Below are positions 11,326 through 22,887 of a stretch of 64,000 nt of DNA, one piece after another. The DNA comes from Boesenbergia rotunda (taxonomy: Eukaryota; Streptophyta; Magnoliopsida; Zingiberales; Zingiberaceae): the NCBI GenBank assembly GCA_024364735.1, contig JAGFNQ010002312.1, positions 310,322-374,321 on the forward strand. Reading direction: 5' to 3'. A program made the position numbers and the translations under genes. Positions within the stretch are counted from its first letter, which is position 1; the number at the start of each line of letters is the position of its first letter. The notes below the pieces were generated by a model. That model was not told where the DNA came from. It saw only the letters and a program-made list of their open reading frames with translations, and did no database searches.

Positions 11326-12310
11326 CTGTAACTTTAATTTGAAATCGATGTCAGACGTTATGATCGCATCTGCTTCGCTCTGTATTTTCTCTGCTACTTG
11401 CTAATTTCATTTGATATGATGTGCTAATCATCTGCTAAGTGTGCAGGTAACTCAGGGGTTACTCAAGGAGAGTCAACTGGAGTATTTTGCTATGACAGTT
11501 TGGACGTTTTCTGTTCTCAGGTTACAATGGACGTCTAGCGCAGGCTGGCAACGGCTGGGAGGCTGACGAGCTGACCTGGGCTTGGCTGAGGAGAGTTCAG
11601 TGAGTCCAGAAGAGGGCAGGAGTAGCTGAGGCTGTTGCAGACGAGCTGGTGAGCAGTTGGGAGCTGCAGAGGCGCGCCTGTAACCTGGGTTTTGGGCAGA
11701 GACTTAAAGCTTATGGCGAAGAAGTCTCAGCAAGATTTTGATCCATCTCTTTGAGCAAGAAACAGTGAATCACTTGAGCGACAACTTTGATCATACTCTT
11801 GAGCAAATACTCTGATACTTGAGCACTTGGAAGAAACAAAGAGCTTGGCCAGTCCATCAGCAACAGACACGAAGAGCTGGGAGTTCTTGCGTGAAGTTTG
11901 TGCTGAGTGGAGCTTGGTGTAGAGCTTTTGTGTTCTTTCGGTCCTAGTGCTCTGTAAGCCTCCTTGTTTCACTGTTCTTAAGTTCATTACTCTGTTGAAA
12001 CTATTGTGGAGAGGTTTCTCCACCGAGAAGGAGGTTCCATTTGATATCCGGATTTTCTGGGGCTTGGTCTGCCAATGATCGAGGGATCGCCCACCTCACG
12101 GGCACGCTAAGGATAGGGGCAAGTTATCGTCGAACCTTGTAAACGATCCTTATTAGCGTTTTGGTTTGTTTTTCATTTCTGCATTTATACTTGTATTATT
12201 TTCTTCCGCTACTGTTGCTAACCCTAAGTGCAGAAAACCTAAAAGATCAAAGAATTTTGTGTCTAGCTACATTCACCCCCTCCCCCTCTCTAGCCATTCA
12301 AGCACCAACA

Positions 12311-12665
12311 TTCGTGCCCAAACCCTAAGTCCAGGACTTCGGTGCCCAACCCTCGGCCAGGTCTTTGCGCCCAATTCCTCAAACCAGGTCTTCGGTGCCC
12401 AACCCTCGACCAGGACTTCTTGCCCAGTCCTCGACCAGGACTTCATGCCCACCTTACGAGCAGGTCTTTGGTGCCTAGCCCTTTGCCAAAACTTAGTGTC
12501 CAAACCATGATCAGGACTTAGTGCCCAGATTTACTAGGACTTTGGTTCATTTTGTTACTCCTCTCTTAACTCCCCTTCTCTTGTTTAATGTATCACTGAT
12601 TTAAGTATATTGTCAAACATTAAAACACTTAGAGGAGGACATCACTGATGCAACTTGCAACAACA
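12311..12665 (-). repeat. Truncated LTR with 27 bp-scale repeats
   Basis: LTR 5' fragment on the - strand. About six degenerate repeats of GTCCTGGTCGAGGGTTGGGC type lie in 12311-12540; they resemble the 32 bp minisatellite of the LTR at 6911, which suggests related families. Confidence 0.65.
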
Positions 12666-12680
12666 ATCTCCCCCTTTTTG
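12666..12680 (-). promoter_or_regulatory. Polypurine tract (- strand)
   Basis: The + strand reads TCTCCCCCTTTTT just after CAACAA. On the - strand this is the purine tract immediately before the LTR start. Confidence 0.7.
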
Positions 12681-13083
12681 ATGTTTGACAATATCTTAAG
12701 TTAGATTGGCTGAAAGGGCAATTACTATCTTTGGGATCAAAAAGAAACTAAAAAATTGATATAAGTTTTGAAAATACATTTTGATCTTTGGGAGAAAATA
12801 ATTTTCTAACATAAGCTCACTCTCCCCTTTTTAAAAAAATATTTTGATCTTTCTGGAAGATTTCTAACTTAAGCACACCTCTCCCCCTTTGACATACATC
12901 AAAAATCACTAAGAATACTTGCACCAACAATGGAAACATTTGAAAAATATTGTGAATATTTTGCAGGTACTTTCGAAGAATATTTGAGCTTTGAAAAATT
13001 AAGTACTTTTGAAAAATATTTGAGCTTTGAAAAATTAAGTACTTTTAAAAAATATTATTTTTAAAACATGATATTTTACTTGA

Positions 13084-13760
13084 CTTGGTTTCTTTTCCAA
13101 TCTGACACAATCCTAGAAACCTTATTAACTACAAGGACATTTTCCTAAGTGTCCTAAAAATTCTCCAAATTTGAGTAAGTACTATTTATGAACAGAATTT
13201 TGATAAGCAAAAAAATGATAGTACTTTGAAAATATATGTAAGTACATTTTAAAAACTGTATGAATTTTAAAGATATAATATTTTACTTGATTTGGTTTAT
13301 CTTCCAGTCTGACACAATCATAAGAAACCTTGTTAACTACAAGGACATTTTCCTAAGTGTCCTGGAAAATTTTCCAAACAAAAAAAATATTATTTCAATT
13401 TGATTAAAACTAGATAAATTTTTGAAAATAATAATATTTTTAAAGCAAAATTATTAAATGATAGTATTTGAAAGGATACTTATGTTTTTAAAAGAATTTG
13501 AAAATACCGTGCATGAAAACATTTGAAATATTCAATAATTCTTTTAATTTGCCCTCTCCCTAAACTTGACCTGGTCCTAGGAAGCTTGTTGACCACAAGT
13601 ATTCTTCCTTTAAGTCATTAGGGTTTATTTCAGATCAAAGGAATTAATAATTTCAAAACAAAAAAACTTTTCAGAAGTTTGACTCAGACTCCCCCTAAAT
13701 CTGACACATCCTAGGAGTCCTTTTAGATCATGAAGTGGACCTTCCTCTGTGTCTTTAGGG
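13084..13760 (-). repeat. Inverted copies of the stem-loop/polypurine modules
   Basis: Modules matching those at 2880-3360 lie here in reverse: two copies of the CCTAGGA-with-hairpin type near 13084-13170 and 13290-13375, then copies near 13555-13620 and 13685-13760. The - strand frame 13625-13813 encodes INPKDTEEGP and GLLGCVRFRGSL, matching the + strand copy. Confidence 0.65.
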
Positions 13761-14199
13761 TTTATCAAAATCAACTGAACACCAATTTTCAGGATGATAC
13801 ATTTTGAAACCACAATTTGGAAAGAAGATAATTTTTAAAGTACAAGCCTTTTTGAAAATATATGGGATAGAAATTAAGGCGCAGTTTTCGAAAAGTCTTT
13901 TCAAAAAAAATTTAAAAGAGTGAAAACACTCCCCCTGTACCCAACACCGTTTGACTCTATCTAAGTACCTTAAGGAACTTTAGTGTTGTCCTAAGAGGCT
14001 TGTGTAATAAGAGTGAAAACCTTCTTGTTTCAAGTTTAAACAAATGTAAGCCTATTTTAATCATAATTGAGTATTTCAATAAAAATAAGAGGATATTGTC
14101 ATAGCTTGTAAAATTATATAAAAGATTACCCTATAAATATTTTATTTAATAAATCATGATTAAATATTATAAAAATATTTTTAAAATGGAAAAAAATTT

Positions 14200-14440
14200 G
14201 AGTCCACGTTGGACCTGAAGTCATCTGATTTCAGGCCCAACTTGGGTCTGAATATATCTGATTTCAGGACCCTGTTGGGCCTGAAATAAGAGGATTTTAG
14301 GCCGAGAGTGGTCCTGAAATCAGATGATTTCAGACCCAACGTGGGTCTGAAATCATATTATTTTAGGTCCAACGTGGGGCAGAATAGATCTGATATCAGG
14401 CCCTCTGATAACCCACATATCTCTGATTTTAGGCCATCTG
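14200..14440. repeat. Palindromic GGCCTGAAATCA array 1
   Basis: Alternating copies of motifs such as CTGATTTCAGGCCCAAC and GTGGGCCTGAAATCAG. Adjacent pairs form palindromes centred on GATGATTTC and CCAACGTGGG. Lies in the left inverted repeat. Confidence 0.8.
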
Positions 14441-14848
14441 CAAACCAAAATAGGAATATTTTTTCCAAATTATAAATAAATATGTATAATATAAACATAT
14501 AGAAATAAAAATGAGTGGTTATGGATGTTATATCTAAGAAAAAAATAAAAGATATTACAAGAAAATTATAAATGTGAAAAAAAACTAATATAGATTATAA
14601 GATATGAAGATAGATAATAAATAATTAAGATAGCTAATAAAATATAAAGATGAGCTAAATTAAAGGGCTAAGGATGATTTACTAAAATAAGCTCTGATTC
14701 TGCATTGTTGCTGTATTTTTCTGTGCTAACTGATACAGTATGAGAACATAATTGATATTTATTAGGACTAAGTTTGGACACCACAAATGTCATCTCCTAG
14801 CTCAACTCTAACTACTGATATCGAGTTTTGAGAAATCCAAATATCCTA

Positions 14849-14888
14849 GGTCCATCAGTGGGTTTTCATCGAAACCCACTGATGGACC
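14849..14888. repeat. Perfect 17 bp stem hairpin
   Basis: GGTCCATCAGTGGGTTT at 14849-14865 pairs perfectly with 14872-14888 across a 6 nt loop. Related hairpins sit in the right repeat near 19672-19706 and 20631-20668. Confidence 0.9.
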
Positions 14889-15174
14889 TACAAAACTCCT
14901 TCTGTGCCAAATTCTGAAAGTATGAGTTCATGGTCTGCAAAGAATCCAATTTTGCTATGCATTGTGTATTTAGGTAGTATCTAGATGGAACCGTCTTGTT
15001 TCAAGTTTAAACAAATGTAAGCATGTTTTGATCATACCTGAGTATTTTAATAAAATAAGAGGATTTTATCACAACTTGTAGAATTATATAAAAGATTGCC
15101 CTATAAATAATTAATTTAATAAATCATGATTAAATATTATAAAAAATATTTTTAAAATGGGAAAAAAATTTGAG

Positions 15175-15290
15175 TCTACGTAGGCCTGAAGTCATCTGAT
15201 TTCAGGCCCAACTTGGGCATGAATATGTCTAATGTCAGGCCCATGTTAGGCCTGAAATCAGATTATTTCAGGTCCTCTGATAACCAAAAG
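15175..15290. repeat. Palindromic GGCCTGAAATCA array 2
   Basis: Shorter array with the same motifs as array 1, at the inner edge of the left inverted repeat. Confidence 0.75.
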
Positions 15291-15541
15291 CAAAGTTCCA
15301 TATTACTGATTGTATGGATAAAATTACAGATTATATATTGCAGATTACACGACAACATAGATCGAAAGTAAGGTTCCATTGATTTCAAACAGATTGTATA
15401 CAAAACAATTACTGATTACTGATTACATACATTATAACTACAAATATACAATGTTTGTCATAATAATTACAAATGCATTGTATCAACAAAACATAATTAC
15501 AGATTACCCTTTCAAAACTTGGTTGTCATAATTTTATATCA
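15291..15541. other. Gene-free stretch between inverted repeat and Ulp1 gene 3' end
   Basis: AT-rich DNA with repeated ACTGATTAC/CAGATTAC motifs; probably 3' untranslated and flanking DNA of the - strand gene. Confidence 0.4.
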
Positions 15542-18284
15542 AACCTTAAATTGATAAGGTTTCATTTGGATTTGGGTAAATTCTGTAGATCTCTGAAACA
15601 CTATACTTTCAACATAGCGCATGAGAAAAAAAGCACAATCCACCCTAAAAAACAAATATTTAAATTATGGTTAGCATATTACATAAACCATCAAAGATTA
15701 TGTTTTTTTTTTAACCAAAATAAACATAATCTTACGATTTGCATTGGGTGGGTCCTTGTACTTTAATTTTAGTAAAGTCTTTCCCCGATATAGAAGGTAA
15801 TCCTTTATTCCATCTCGTGTAATATGACCAGTTCATATTTTTGAATAATACCACCTACACACAAATGACATTAGTAAAAAATATATTTTATTAAAACTAC
15901 TTGTAATGTTTTATATATAAAATATAAAACTTACAGTTTTCTCAAATTTGGCAGTGAAGCTTTCTGTGGCGCTCAGAGAATTATAATAAAGAATATTACC
16001 TTCCTCGAGGTCTATCACCAAAAGATGCTAATGATCATCTGTATTATTTATAGGACAGATGATATATCTAATTTGCTTGTCTGTATCAGTAGCAACAGTT
16101 TGTTCAAATGCTTCAGCATGCATCACATCAAATAGTTCCTATGTTTATTAAAATGGAACTGTTAGTGGACTAAATGTTAGAAAAACCAACAAAACAAGGT
16201 TCTCATTTACTTACATCTAACCCCACCCCATAGAATATGGAGGGGTGGTATGGTGAGTTAGAGGTTTTTGCTTCATTTACTAAAATTGTTCAGTAAATAT
16301 TTATGCAATCCCCAGTGGTGTAGTCATTCCAATCAAATATAGTCAAAAATGATTGCATATCAAATTAAATGAGAAGGTCTCATTGGACCATACTGGATTC
16401 ACCGAAGACCTACATAAACAAAATATAAGAAACTATATAATAAGGGATTGATTAAATTTTATTATTGAATGACAATAATCATCATTGTTTTACATTATTA
16501 TGCAATCGCAATAGCAACTAACTTACTTTAATTTACTTAGCAGTAATAATATTCCTGGAATCTCTGTATCTTTATTATTCTTTAAAAATTCCCTAGCATT
16601 CTTCAAGATTTTGGTTTTGACCTTTTGAATTTCTTTACTTTTAGCTGCTTGTTGATTAGAAATTATTGTTTGTGTTGTGGTTTCTGACATTGATGGGGCA
16701 GGAGGCTCTTCATCCTCATTCTCATCCTCATCCTCAACAATCTCTTTGCCTTTGCGTTTGCCCTCATACGCTTGTTTTCTCTCAGTTCTCTTTCTTTTTG
16801 TTGGTAGTGGATCAGCGTCAGCTGAGCCATTGCTTTCCAATTGTTTTTGGAGTATTCGAATTCTCTTGTTAGCATTTTCTATGACTTTGTCACTTGCAGA
16901 TAATAATTTTTTACAGATAACATCTTTCTCTTTAAGCTGGGAATCCTTCTCAGCAATTATTATATCCTTTGATGTTAGGAGACGCTCCTTCTCACTTATG
17001 GCGGTTATCATCTCATTTTTAATATCCTCCAAACCTTTAAGAAAAATAGATAATTGTTTCTGTAACGTATCAATTTGTTCTTGTTTTTCCTTACATTTAT
17101 TGCAACTTTCCATATCTAAGACCTATAGGCTTCCTTCTGCTACCTGCTGTAATACCTCAAACTATACCTCAAGTGCTTGAGTTGGAGGAGAGTAGTGAGG
17201 TACCAAATCAACTCTGACTTTGCCGGAAGTAAATCAACAATAATTTTATGTGGACCCAGACGGTCTATCATCTTTTTGACAGTGTCAACATGATACTTAG
17301 GCCAACTCCACCGAAGGATTCTTGGCAATCTATCAGGATGTTCTGGAGCAGAAATACTGATATGTTTACTCACCCATATCTGCAAAATGATTATATTGAG
17401 TAAATAATATCCATCAAAAAATATATGAGTAGCTATATGTACTCTAACTTATAGCCAAAATATTTGGAAATCCCTTGAGCAAGGGAGCCTTAACTGTTTG
17501 GGTTGAATCATCTATATATGGTCTTTGCCTCAACGTAGCCTCCTTTCCAATGGCTTCCAACTGAGGAGCCATGAAATTGTACATGACATTGCACTAATTA
17601 TAGGTAGCTAGGTTGTCAAAATCATCTACGCAATCAATCAGTGAGAGCACAAGAATGCTAACTATGCTGCTAGTGCCACAAAATAGAACAGTAGCAAAAA
17701 AATACAGTAGATAAAACTGATAGTAGAGCTTGTCAGTGGATCTTGACTTCATTATGAGTTTCTCCAAATGCTTGGCAGAACAACCTGACTCTTCGAAATA
17801 TTGCTTGTATAGTGGGCTGGAGGCCTCATTTAAAACAAGTTGGACTATCTCTCTAGTGTCGGGTAGCCCTAGAATCAGTGAAACATCAACCTTTGTGAAT
17901 TTGAGTTTTTTCCCATGGAAGATAAAGCTATGTTCTTCTTGATCCCAATTATCGAACATATTTTGGACCTGGGGTCTTACACAAGAACTATTTGGGAGGT
18001 CGAGGACCCAAGAAAATGGTATATCTCGAATCAATTGTTCTTGTGCTGCTGTGGGTTGAACATAATCAATAAAATTTCTGAAATGGCAGAGACTACTTTT
18101 CCAGTTCATTCTTTACTTTGTCCTCTGTTGACAAAACTTGAATAATCGCAAAGCATTTTGCTTTTTTCTAGTGTCAACTATCTTTTTTTACTTTGACCAG
18201 CACCTTGCTGTTTAATCGATTTTTTTTTGGAGCGCCTTGCTTTGATGACGATTTTGTTGGAGTCATTCTGAACTTAGCAACCAT
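15542..18284 (-). pseudogene. Transposon gene: PMD-like domain, coiled coil, Ulp1-type cysteine protease
   Basis: Several - strand exons read in order. A basic start MVAKFRMTPTKSSSKQ (ATG at 18284). A PMD-like domain (18109-17594) with PFSWVLDLPNSS and KFTKVDVSLILGLPDTRE, continuing past a stop to about 17452. An exon 17382-17130 (PDRLPRILRWSWPKYHV). A coiled coil with NLS-like KRKRTERK (17113-16523). Ulp1 peptidase parts: IRYIICPINNTDDH then HLLVIDLEEG (about 16090-15985) and VDCAFFLMRYVES (Cys codon at 15635-15637). Ulp1 peptidases cleave SUMO from proteins; the His and Cys regions are recognisable. A GTAAGT donor and TGTGTAG acceptor bound one intron. Stops occur near 17593 and at the residue next to the catalytic His. 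Probably a decayed member of a captured-protease family. Confidence 0.65.
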
Positions 18285-19199
18285 AAAACAACAATGACAC
18301 ACAAACAAAATTAACACTTAGATTTCGTAGATAAAGGGCCTGCTCAAATTCGGTCAGTCACTATAGACTATCGCTAACCCTAGGTGAACAACCATTAGTG
18401 AAATCAAAAACTAAATAGAGCTCTGATACACTAAGTGAAAAAACTCAATGAAACACTCAGTGAATGACGTGACACTTTGCATGTACATGTCCAATTATTG
18501 CTCGGACACCATCGGAAGCCTCCTGCTGCTGCCCCGAATCAAACTATACCCTAGGGGCACGGTGAACCCGTCGAAGATCGCTGCATGCAAAATGTCACAT
18601 CATTCACTGAGCTTTTCCTTGAGATTTTTCACTGAGTATATCATTTTCCAACTAAATATTAGGGTACGTACAATCCCAATGGTCTGATGACGAGAATGTT
18701 AACCACACGACTCCAATAGAGGAAAACATAATATCTTCAATTGCGAAGAAAACAGGAGGAAGAAGACGATTGCTAACCATAAGGCTCCGGAGGACGCTAT
18801 ACACCTCGCTCAATGTTGGGCCCGATATCCCCAAATTTCATGCCCTACGCAGTCCTTATTTCTTATATATATTAATTTTTATTATTTGAACTATATTTAT
18901 TTATTAAGTATTTCTAATTTATATTATATATTTTTTGGGATTTATCATAATTTTCTTATCTTTATAAAATGTATAAAAATATTTTTACTCTGATTTTATT
19001 TTAATTTTATTAATTATGCATTTATCTATAAAAATAATTTTACTCTATAAACTGTATGTATTTATTCATATTTTATATTTCTTTCTTTATAGTTTAGTTT
19101 GTTTTATATCATAATTTAAATTATAGGTTTTTGTGATGTCTAAACTTATATTTTTTATTAATTTGTTTATATCTCTATTTTTAATTTTTTTGCAGAGAG
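18285..19199. other. Upstream region of the Ulp1 gene, no other gene
   Basis: Holds a foldback MITE (18430-18638, listed separately), a GC-balanced stretch to about 18850 and then very AT-rich DNA. No reading frame of interest; promoter elements cannot be assigned. Confidence 0.4.
18430..18638. mobile_element. Foldback MITE, about 209 bp
   Basis: The left end (ACTAAGTGAAAAAACTCAAT... to CTCAGTGAATGACGTGACA) and right end are inverted copies over about 45 bp with few mismatches. The inner pair near CTTTGCATG and CATGCAAAATG extends the stem. The core, with AAACTATACCCTAGGGGC and TGAACCCGTCG, matches the core of another hairpin element at 58017-58384. No target duplication could be fixed. Confidence 0.7.
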
Positions 19200-19390
19200 C
19201 CTGAAATTTATTGATTTCAGGCCTAATGTGGGCCTGAAATCAGAGGATTTCAGGCCTAATGGGAACTTCAGGCCCACGCTAGGCTTGAAATCATCTAATT
19301 TTAGGCCCACACTCGGCCTGAAATCAAATATATTCAGGCCCAAGTTAGGTCTGAAATCATAGACTTTAGGCCCAACGTGGGCTTAAATTC
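19200..19390. repeat. Palindromic GGCCTGAAATCA array 3
   Basis: Same motif family, inner edge of the right inverted repeat; partner of array 2. Confidence 0.8.
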
Positions 19391-19671
19391 TTTTTTCATT
19401 TTAAAAATATTTTTTATAATATTTAATCATGATTTATTAAATAAATTATTTATAGGGCAATCTTTTATATAATTCTATAAGTTATGACAAAATCCTCTCA
19501 TTTTATTAAAATACTCAAGTATGATCAAAGCAGACTTACATTTGTTTAAACTTGAAATAAGAATGTTCCATCTGGATTCTACCTAAATACACAATGCATA
19601 GTAAAATTGGATTCCTTGCAGACCATAAACTCATATTTTCAGAATTTGTTGCAATAGGAGTTTTATAGGTC

Positions 19672-19706
19672 GATCAGTGGGTTTCAGTGGAAACCCACTG
19701 ATGGAT
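19672..19706. repeat. Hairpin, second copy
   Basis: Stem between ATCAGTGGGTTTC and GAAACCCACTGAT; variant of the hairpin at 14849-14888. Confidence 0.85.
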
Positions 19707-20089
19707 CTAAGATATTTGAATTTCTCAAAACTCGATATCAGTAGTTAGAGTTGAGCTAGGAGATGGTATTTTTGGTGTCCAAACTTAGTCCTAATGAATA
19801 TCAATTATGTTTTCATACCGTATCAGTTGGCAGAGAACAATGTAGAATCAAAGCTTATTTTAGTAAATCATCCTTATCTCTTTAATTTTACTCATCTTTA
19901 TATTTTATTATCTATCTTCATATCTTATTATTTATATTAGTTTTTTCCCCACATTTATAATTTCATTATAATATCTTTTATTTTTTTCTTAGCTATAATA
20001 TTCATAACCACTAATTTTTATTTCTATATGTTTATATTATACATATTTATTTATAATTTAGAAAAGAATATTCCTATTTTGGTTTACAG

Positions 20090-20345
20090 AGGGTCTGAAA
20101 TCAGAGATCAGTGGGTTATCAGAGGGTCTGAAATCAGAGTTATTCAACCCCACGTTGGGCCTGAAATAAGATGATTTCGAGCTCAGCGTGGGTCTGAAAT
20201 AATCTAATTTCAGACCCACGCTGAGCCTGAAATCATCTTGTTTTAGGGCTATGTTGGGCCTGAAATAATCCGATTTCAGGTCATCCTCTTATTTCAGGCC
20301 CAACATGGGCCTGAAATCAAATGACTTCAGGCTCAACGTGGACTC
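20090..20345. repeat. Palindromic GGCCTGAAATCA array 4
   Basis: Same motif family, outer array of the right inverted repeat; partner of array 1. Confidence 0.8.
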
Positions 20346-20630
20346 AAATTTGTTTCCATTTTAAAAATATTTTTTATAATATTTAATCATGATTTATTTA
20401 ATTAAATATTTATAGGGTATTTTTTTATAATTCTATAAGTTGTGACAAAATCCTCTCATTTTATTGAAATACTCAAGTATGATCAAAATAGGCTTACATT
20501 TGTTTAAACTTGAAACAAGAAGGTTCCATCTAGATACTACCTAAATACACAATGCATAGCAAAATTAGATTCCTTGCAGATCATGAACTAATATTTTTAA
20601 AATTTGTTGCAATAGCTAGGAGTTTTGTAA

Positions 20631-20668
20631 GTCCATCAGTGGGTTTCGGTGGAAACCCATTGATGGAC
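20631..20668. repeat. Hairpin, third copy
   Basis: Stem between GTCCATCAGTGGGTTTC and its inverted partner with one mismatch. Confidence 0.85.
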
Positions 20669-22887
20669 CTAGGATATTTGGATTTCTCAAAACTCGATAT
20701 CAGTAGTTAGAGTTGAGCTAGTAGATGATATTTGTGGTGTCCAAACATTGTCCTAATGAATATCAATTATGTGTTCATACCGTATCAGTTGGCACAGAAC
20801 AATGCAGCAACTGGAGTTTAATAAATAACACACAATTGTTTTTCTTAGCATACAATTATATAGATTTGATAAAACTATACACAATTTAATTTGTTTACAA
20901 CACCATAGAATATTTTTTACAACAATACAATGGATAATTAATCCAATGTTTTACAACATATGTCCTTTAGAATTAAAAGTGTTACATAAAATCTCATTTT
21001 TCTCATGTCTCCTTCTTTGAAGTCTATCTTCTCATCGTATAGGAGACATCGATCGTATTTCATCAAAAAAAAGGCACAGTCCACACTGTAAATAACATCA
21101 ATATTTTTAATTTCCATATATTTTATAAATTACTTTTCAATTGAAACTCATCCTTATTTACTTACCTGTCTTCTTGTTGGGGACAATTTGCTCTGACAGA
21201 GCCCCATTGGTCCAAGGGATGATAACTTTATAGATATGGATAAATAGACCTCAATTGCTCACGAGTGTATTGTTTTAGATCTTTTACCTGTAAGTAAGAT
21301 CATGAATTTAAAATTCAATATCAATGAGATTTTATACTAAATGATTAACATAGAAATGAATAATGGTTGCTAATTGCTGAGCCAAATTCATATTTATATT
21401 TATAACCACTAGCAAGAGAATTGAAATGATTGGAAGTCATTGATTTTGTATCCACCGACAACAAGTGAAAGTGTTCATTATCACTACACAAAGATATTAA
21501 AATATATTTGAAACCTTCATCTATCATGTCTGTCTTCATCACTTGTTGCAGGCCAAACTTTCTTGAGGATCTTATTGATGACTAATAAAAAAGCACAGAC
21601 AAAATTATTAATAACCAAATCATAAAATTAATTCTACTACAATATATATTCTAAAATCATTTAGATCTCTTATTATGAAGAAGGTTGAACAATATATTAA
21701 CTTGTTATATAGCCTAACACATGCGGATGCTCCCCTAAATAGAATTTTACTAAAGGCCTCAATTACCTCGCCTTTTGTAAAAAACTCTCCATTCAGAACA
21801 GATAAGAATGAATGCATATTCAAACCAAATGGTGCATCCTCCCAAATAAATTGAGTTGTCGACCTGCAAAGTTAATCGATAAGTTAATATATTAAAGAAA
21901 AAGATATATTAAATAAACTATGTATCCTAGCTTACTTTAGGTTCTCCAATTTATTTAGCAGGTAGGTCACATCTTCATCTTGATTTTTCTTCTTTGAAAT
22001 CATAAAATATTTTTTTCACAAACTACATCGATAAAAATAAAAAAATAATTAATGACCAAAATTAACATAATTGACCTATTTTACATGAAAGTAAATCACT
22101 TACAACAATACCTTGTTGCCTCATCTTGTAGAGTTCGCCGATCCTATTTGTGTCCTCCTCTATGTCTTTTTCAGTCATGACTTCCATTACAGTGATGGTT
22201 TCCCTTGCTTCATCCATATCATCCCTACTAATTTTCCTTTTTCTCTTGCCCATGACATCTGATATTTGTTTCTTACTCCGCTTCCCCTTAGGTAATAGCC
22301 GGTGCCATAATGGACTGCCAATTGGAGTATCCCTATAATCATACCGACTTCGGTCACGTCCTTTCCTTCTCCTTGTTCTATAAGCTACTGGTTCAGAAAG
22401 AGGATCAACTACAGGATAGCTTGATTGAGCCTCCATGCCCTTTTTTCAATTATTGCAAGTAATTCTTTAACCCTTTCATTCAAAAACATGTTCTCCACTG
22501 ATAGCTCCTTAATTTAGTTATCTTTAAGAATCCAGTCACCACATTCCTTAGTACTTTGCCTTACAGCTTCTGTGTCATCTCTTTGTGATATTTTCATTGG
22601 GCGTGGAATGCCATCACCGATATCAAGGTTCTCAAACAATATTTTTTCATTTAGGTTAGGAATTATTTCAATCATCACCTGTCAATTAACAAGTACATAA
22701 ATGTTAACAACTCCATATCAAACTGACATAGGTTACAGTTTTGAATAATTACCTCTTCGGGCGATAGTTGGTTAACAAAGGCCCTCACCCTACTAATATG
22801 CAAAGGAATATTCCTTCACTTATTTATTCGGGGTCCTTGAACATTGTATGGTTTTTGAATTGGTACATGCTCCAAAAACCATGCCAT

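Larger units (their letters stand above)
8141..12310 (+). mobile_element. Second SIRE-like (LARD-type) element: interior and 3' LTR
   Basis: The interior 8141-10263 carries a gag-like plant-transposon ORF and AT-rich spacer with GGGGGAG motifs. A polypurine tract (about 10251-10263) and an LTR from 10264 to 12310 follow. No PBS or 5' LTR is seen: the left edge touches the CCAACA end of the previous LTR directly. Pol domains are absent. The element is therefore a truncated or non-autonomous derivative. Right flank is the LTR of a - strand element, into which this one may have inserted. Confidence 0.55.
10264..12310 (+). repeat. 3' LTR of the second SIRE-like element
   Basis: Starts TGTTGATGCAGTCTGG at 10264 and ends CAAGCACCAACA at 12310 (2047 bp). 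The left half is built of tandem repeats (listed separately). The right half carries the typical 3' part, with GTGTCTAGCTACATTCACCC before the CCAACA end. Target duplication could not be verified. Confidence 0.65.
12311..14017 (-). mobile_element. SIRE-like Copia 3' end on the - strand, truncated both sides
   Basis: Read on the - strand, this segment is the counterpart of about 2560-4800. It has the same stem-loop/polypurine modules (13084-13760), a polypurine tract AAAAAGGGGGAGA complementary to about 12666-12680, and an LTR start TGTTGTTGCAAGTTGC at 12665. The LTR is cut at 12310 where the + strand element begins. The interior is cut near 14017 where the DNA transposon inverted repeat begins. 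No gag or pol remains. Confidence 0.7.
14018..15290. repeat. Left inverted repeat of the DNA transposon
   Basis: Order of blocks: CTTGTTTCAAGTTTAAACAA start (14020), palindrome array (14200-14440), AT-rich block (14440-14690), a block with a 17 bp hairpin (14690-15000), then a second CTTGTTTCAAGTTTAAACAA start (15000) and second palindrome array (15175-15290). The same blocks occur in reverse order and orientation at 19200-20520. Confidence 0.75.
14018..20830. mobile_element. DNA transposon with ~1.3 kb inverted repeats carrying a Ulp1 gene
   Basis: The blocks at 14018-15290 recur inverted at 19200-20520, enclosing a multi-exon gene with a Ulp1-type peptidase domain (15542-18284, - strand). 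Long inverted repeats plus a captured Ulp1 peptidase are known from some Mutator-like elements (the Kaonashi group), so that superfamily is the first guess. No transposase (MURA-like DDE) was recognised inside, so this copy looks non-autonomous. The right side has an extra outer block (20520-20820) that is missing at the left, where the SIRE-like element abuts; the left terminus is therefore probably cut. No target duplication could be defined. Confidence 0.6.
19200..20830. repeat. Right inverted repeat of the DNA transposon, with one extra block
   Basis: Inverse of 14018-15290: palindrome array (19200-19390), start block (19390-19560), hairpin block (19560-19860), AT-rich block (19860-20080), palindrome array (20090-20345) and start block (20350-20520). 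A second hairpin block (20520-20820) follows that has no partner on the left. Confidence 0.75.

Noticed and set aside
16663..17180. Several + strand and other-frame ORFs over the coiled-coil exon
   Set aside because: Shadows of the - strand coiled-coil frame, which has the residue bias of a real protein and the right position in the Ulp1 gene.
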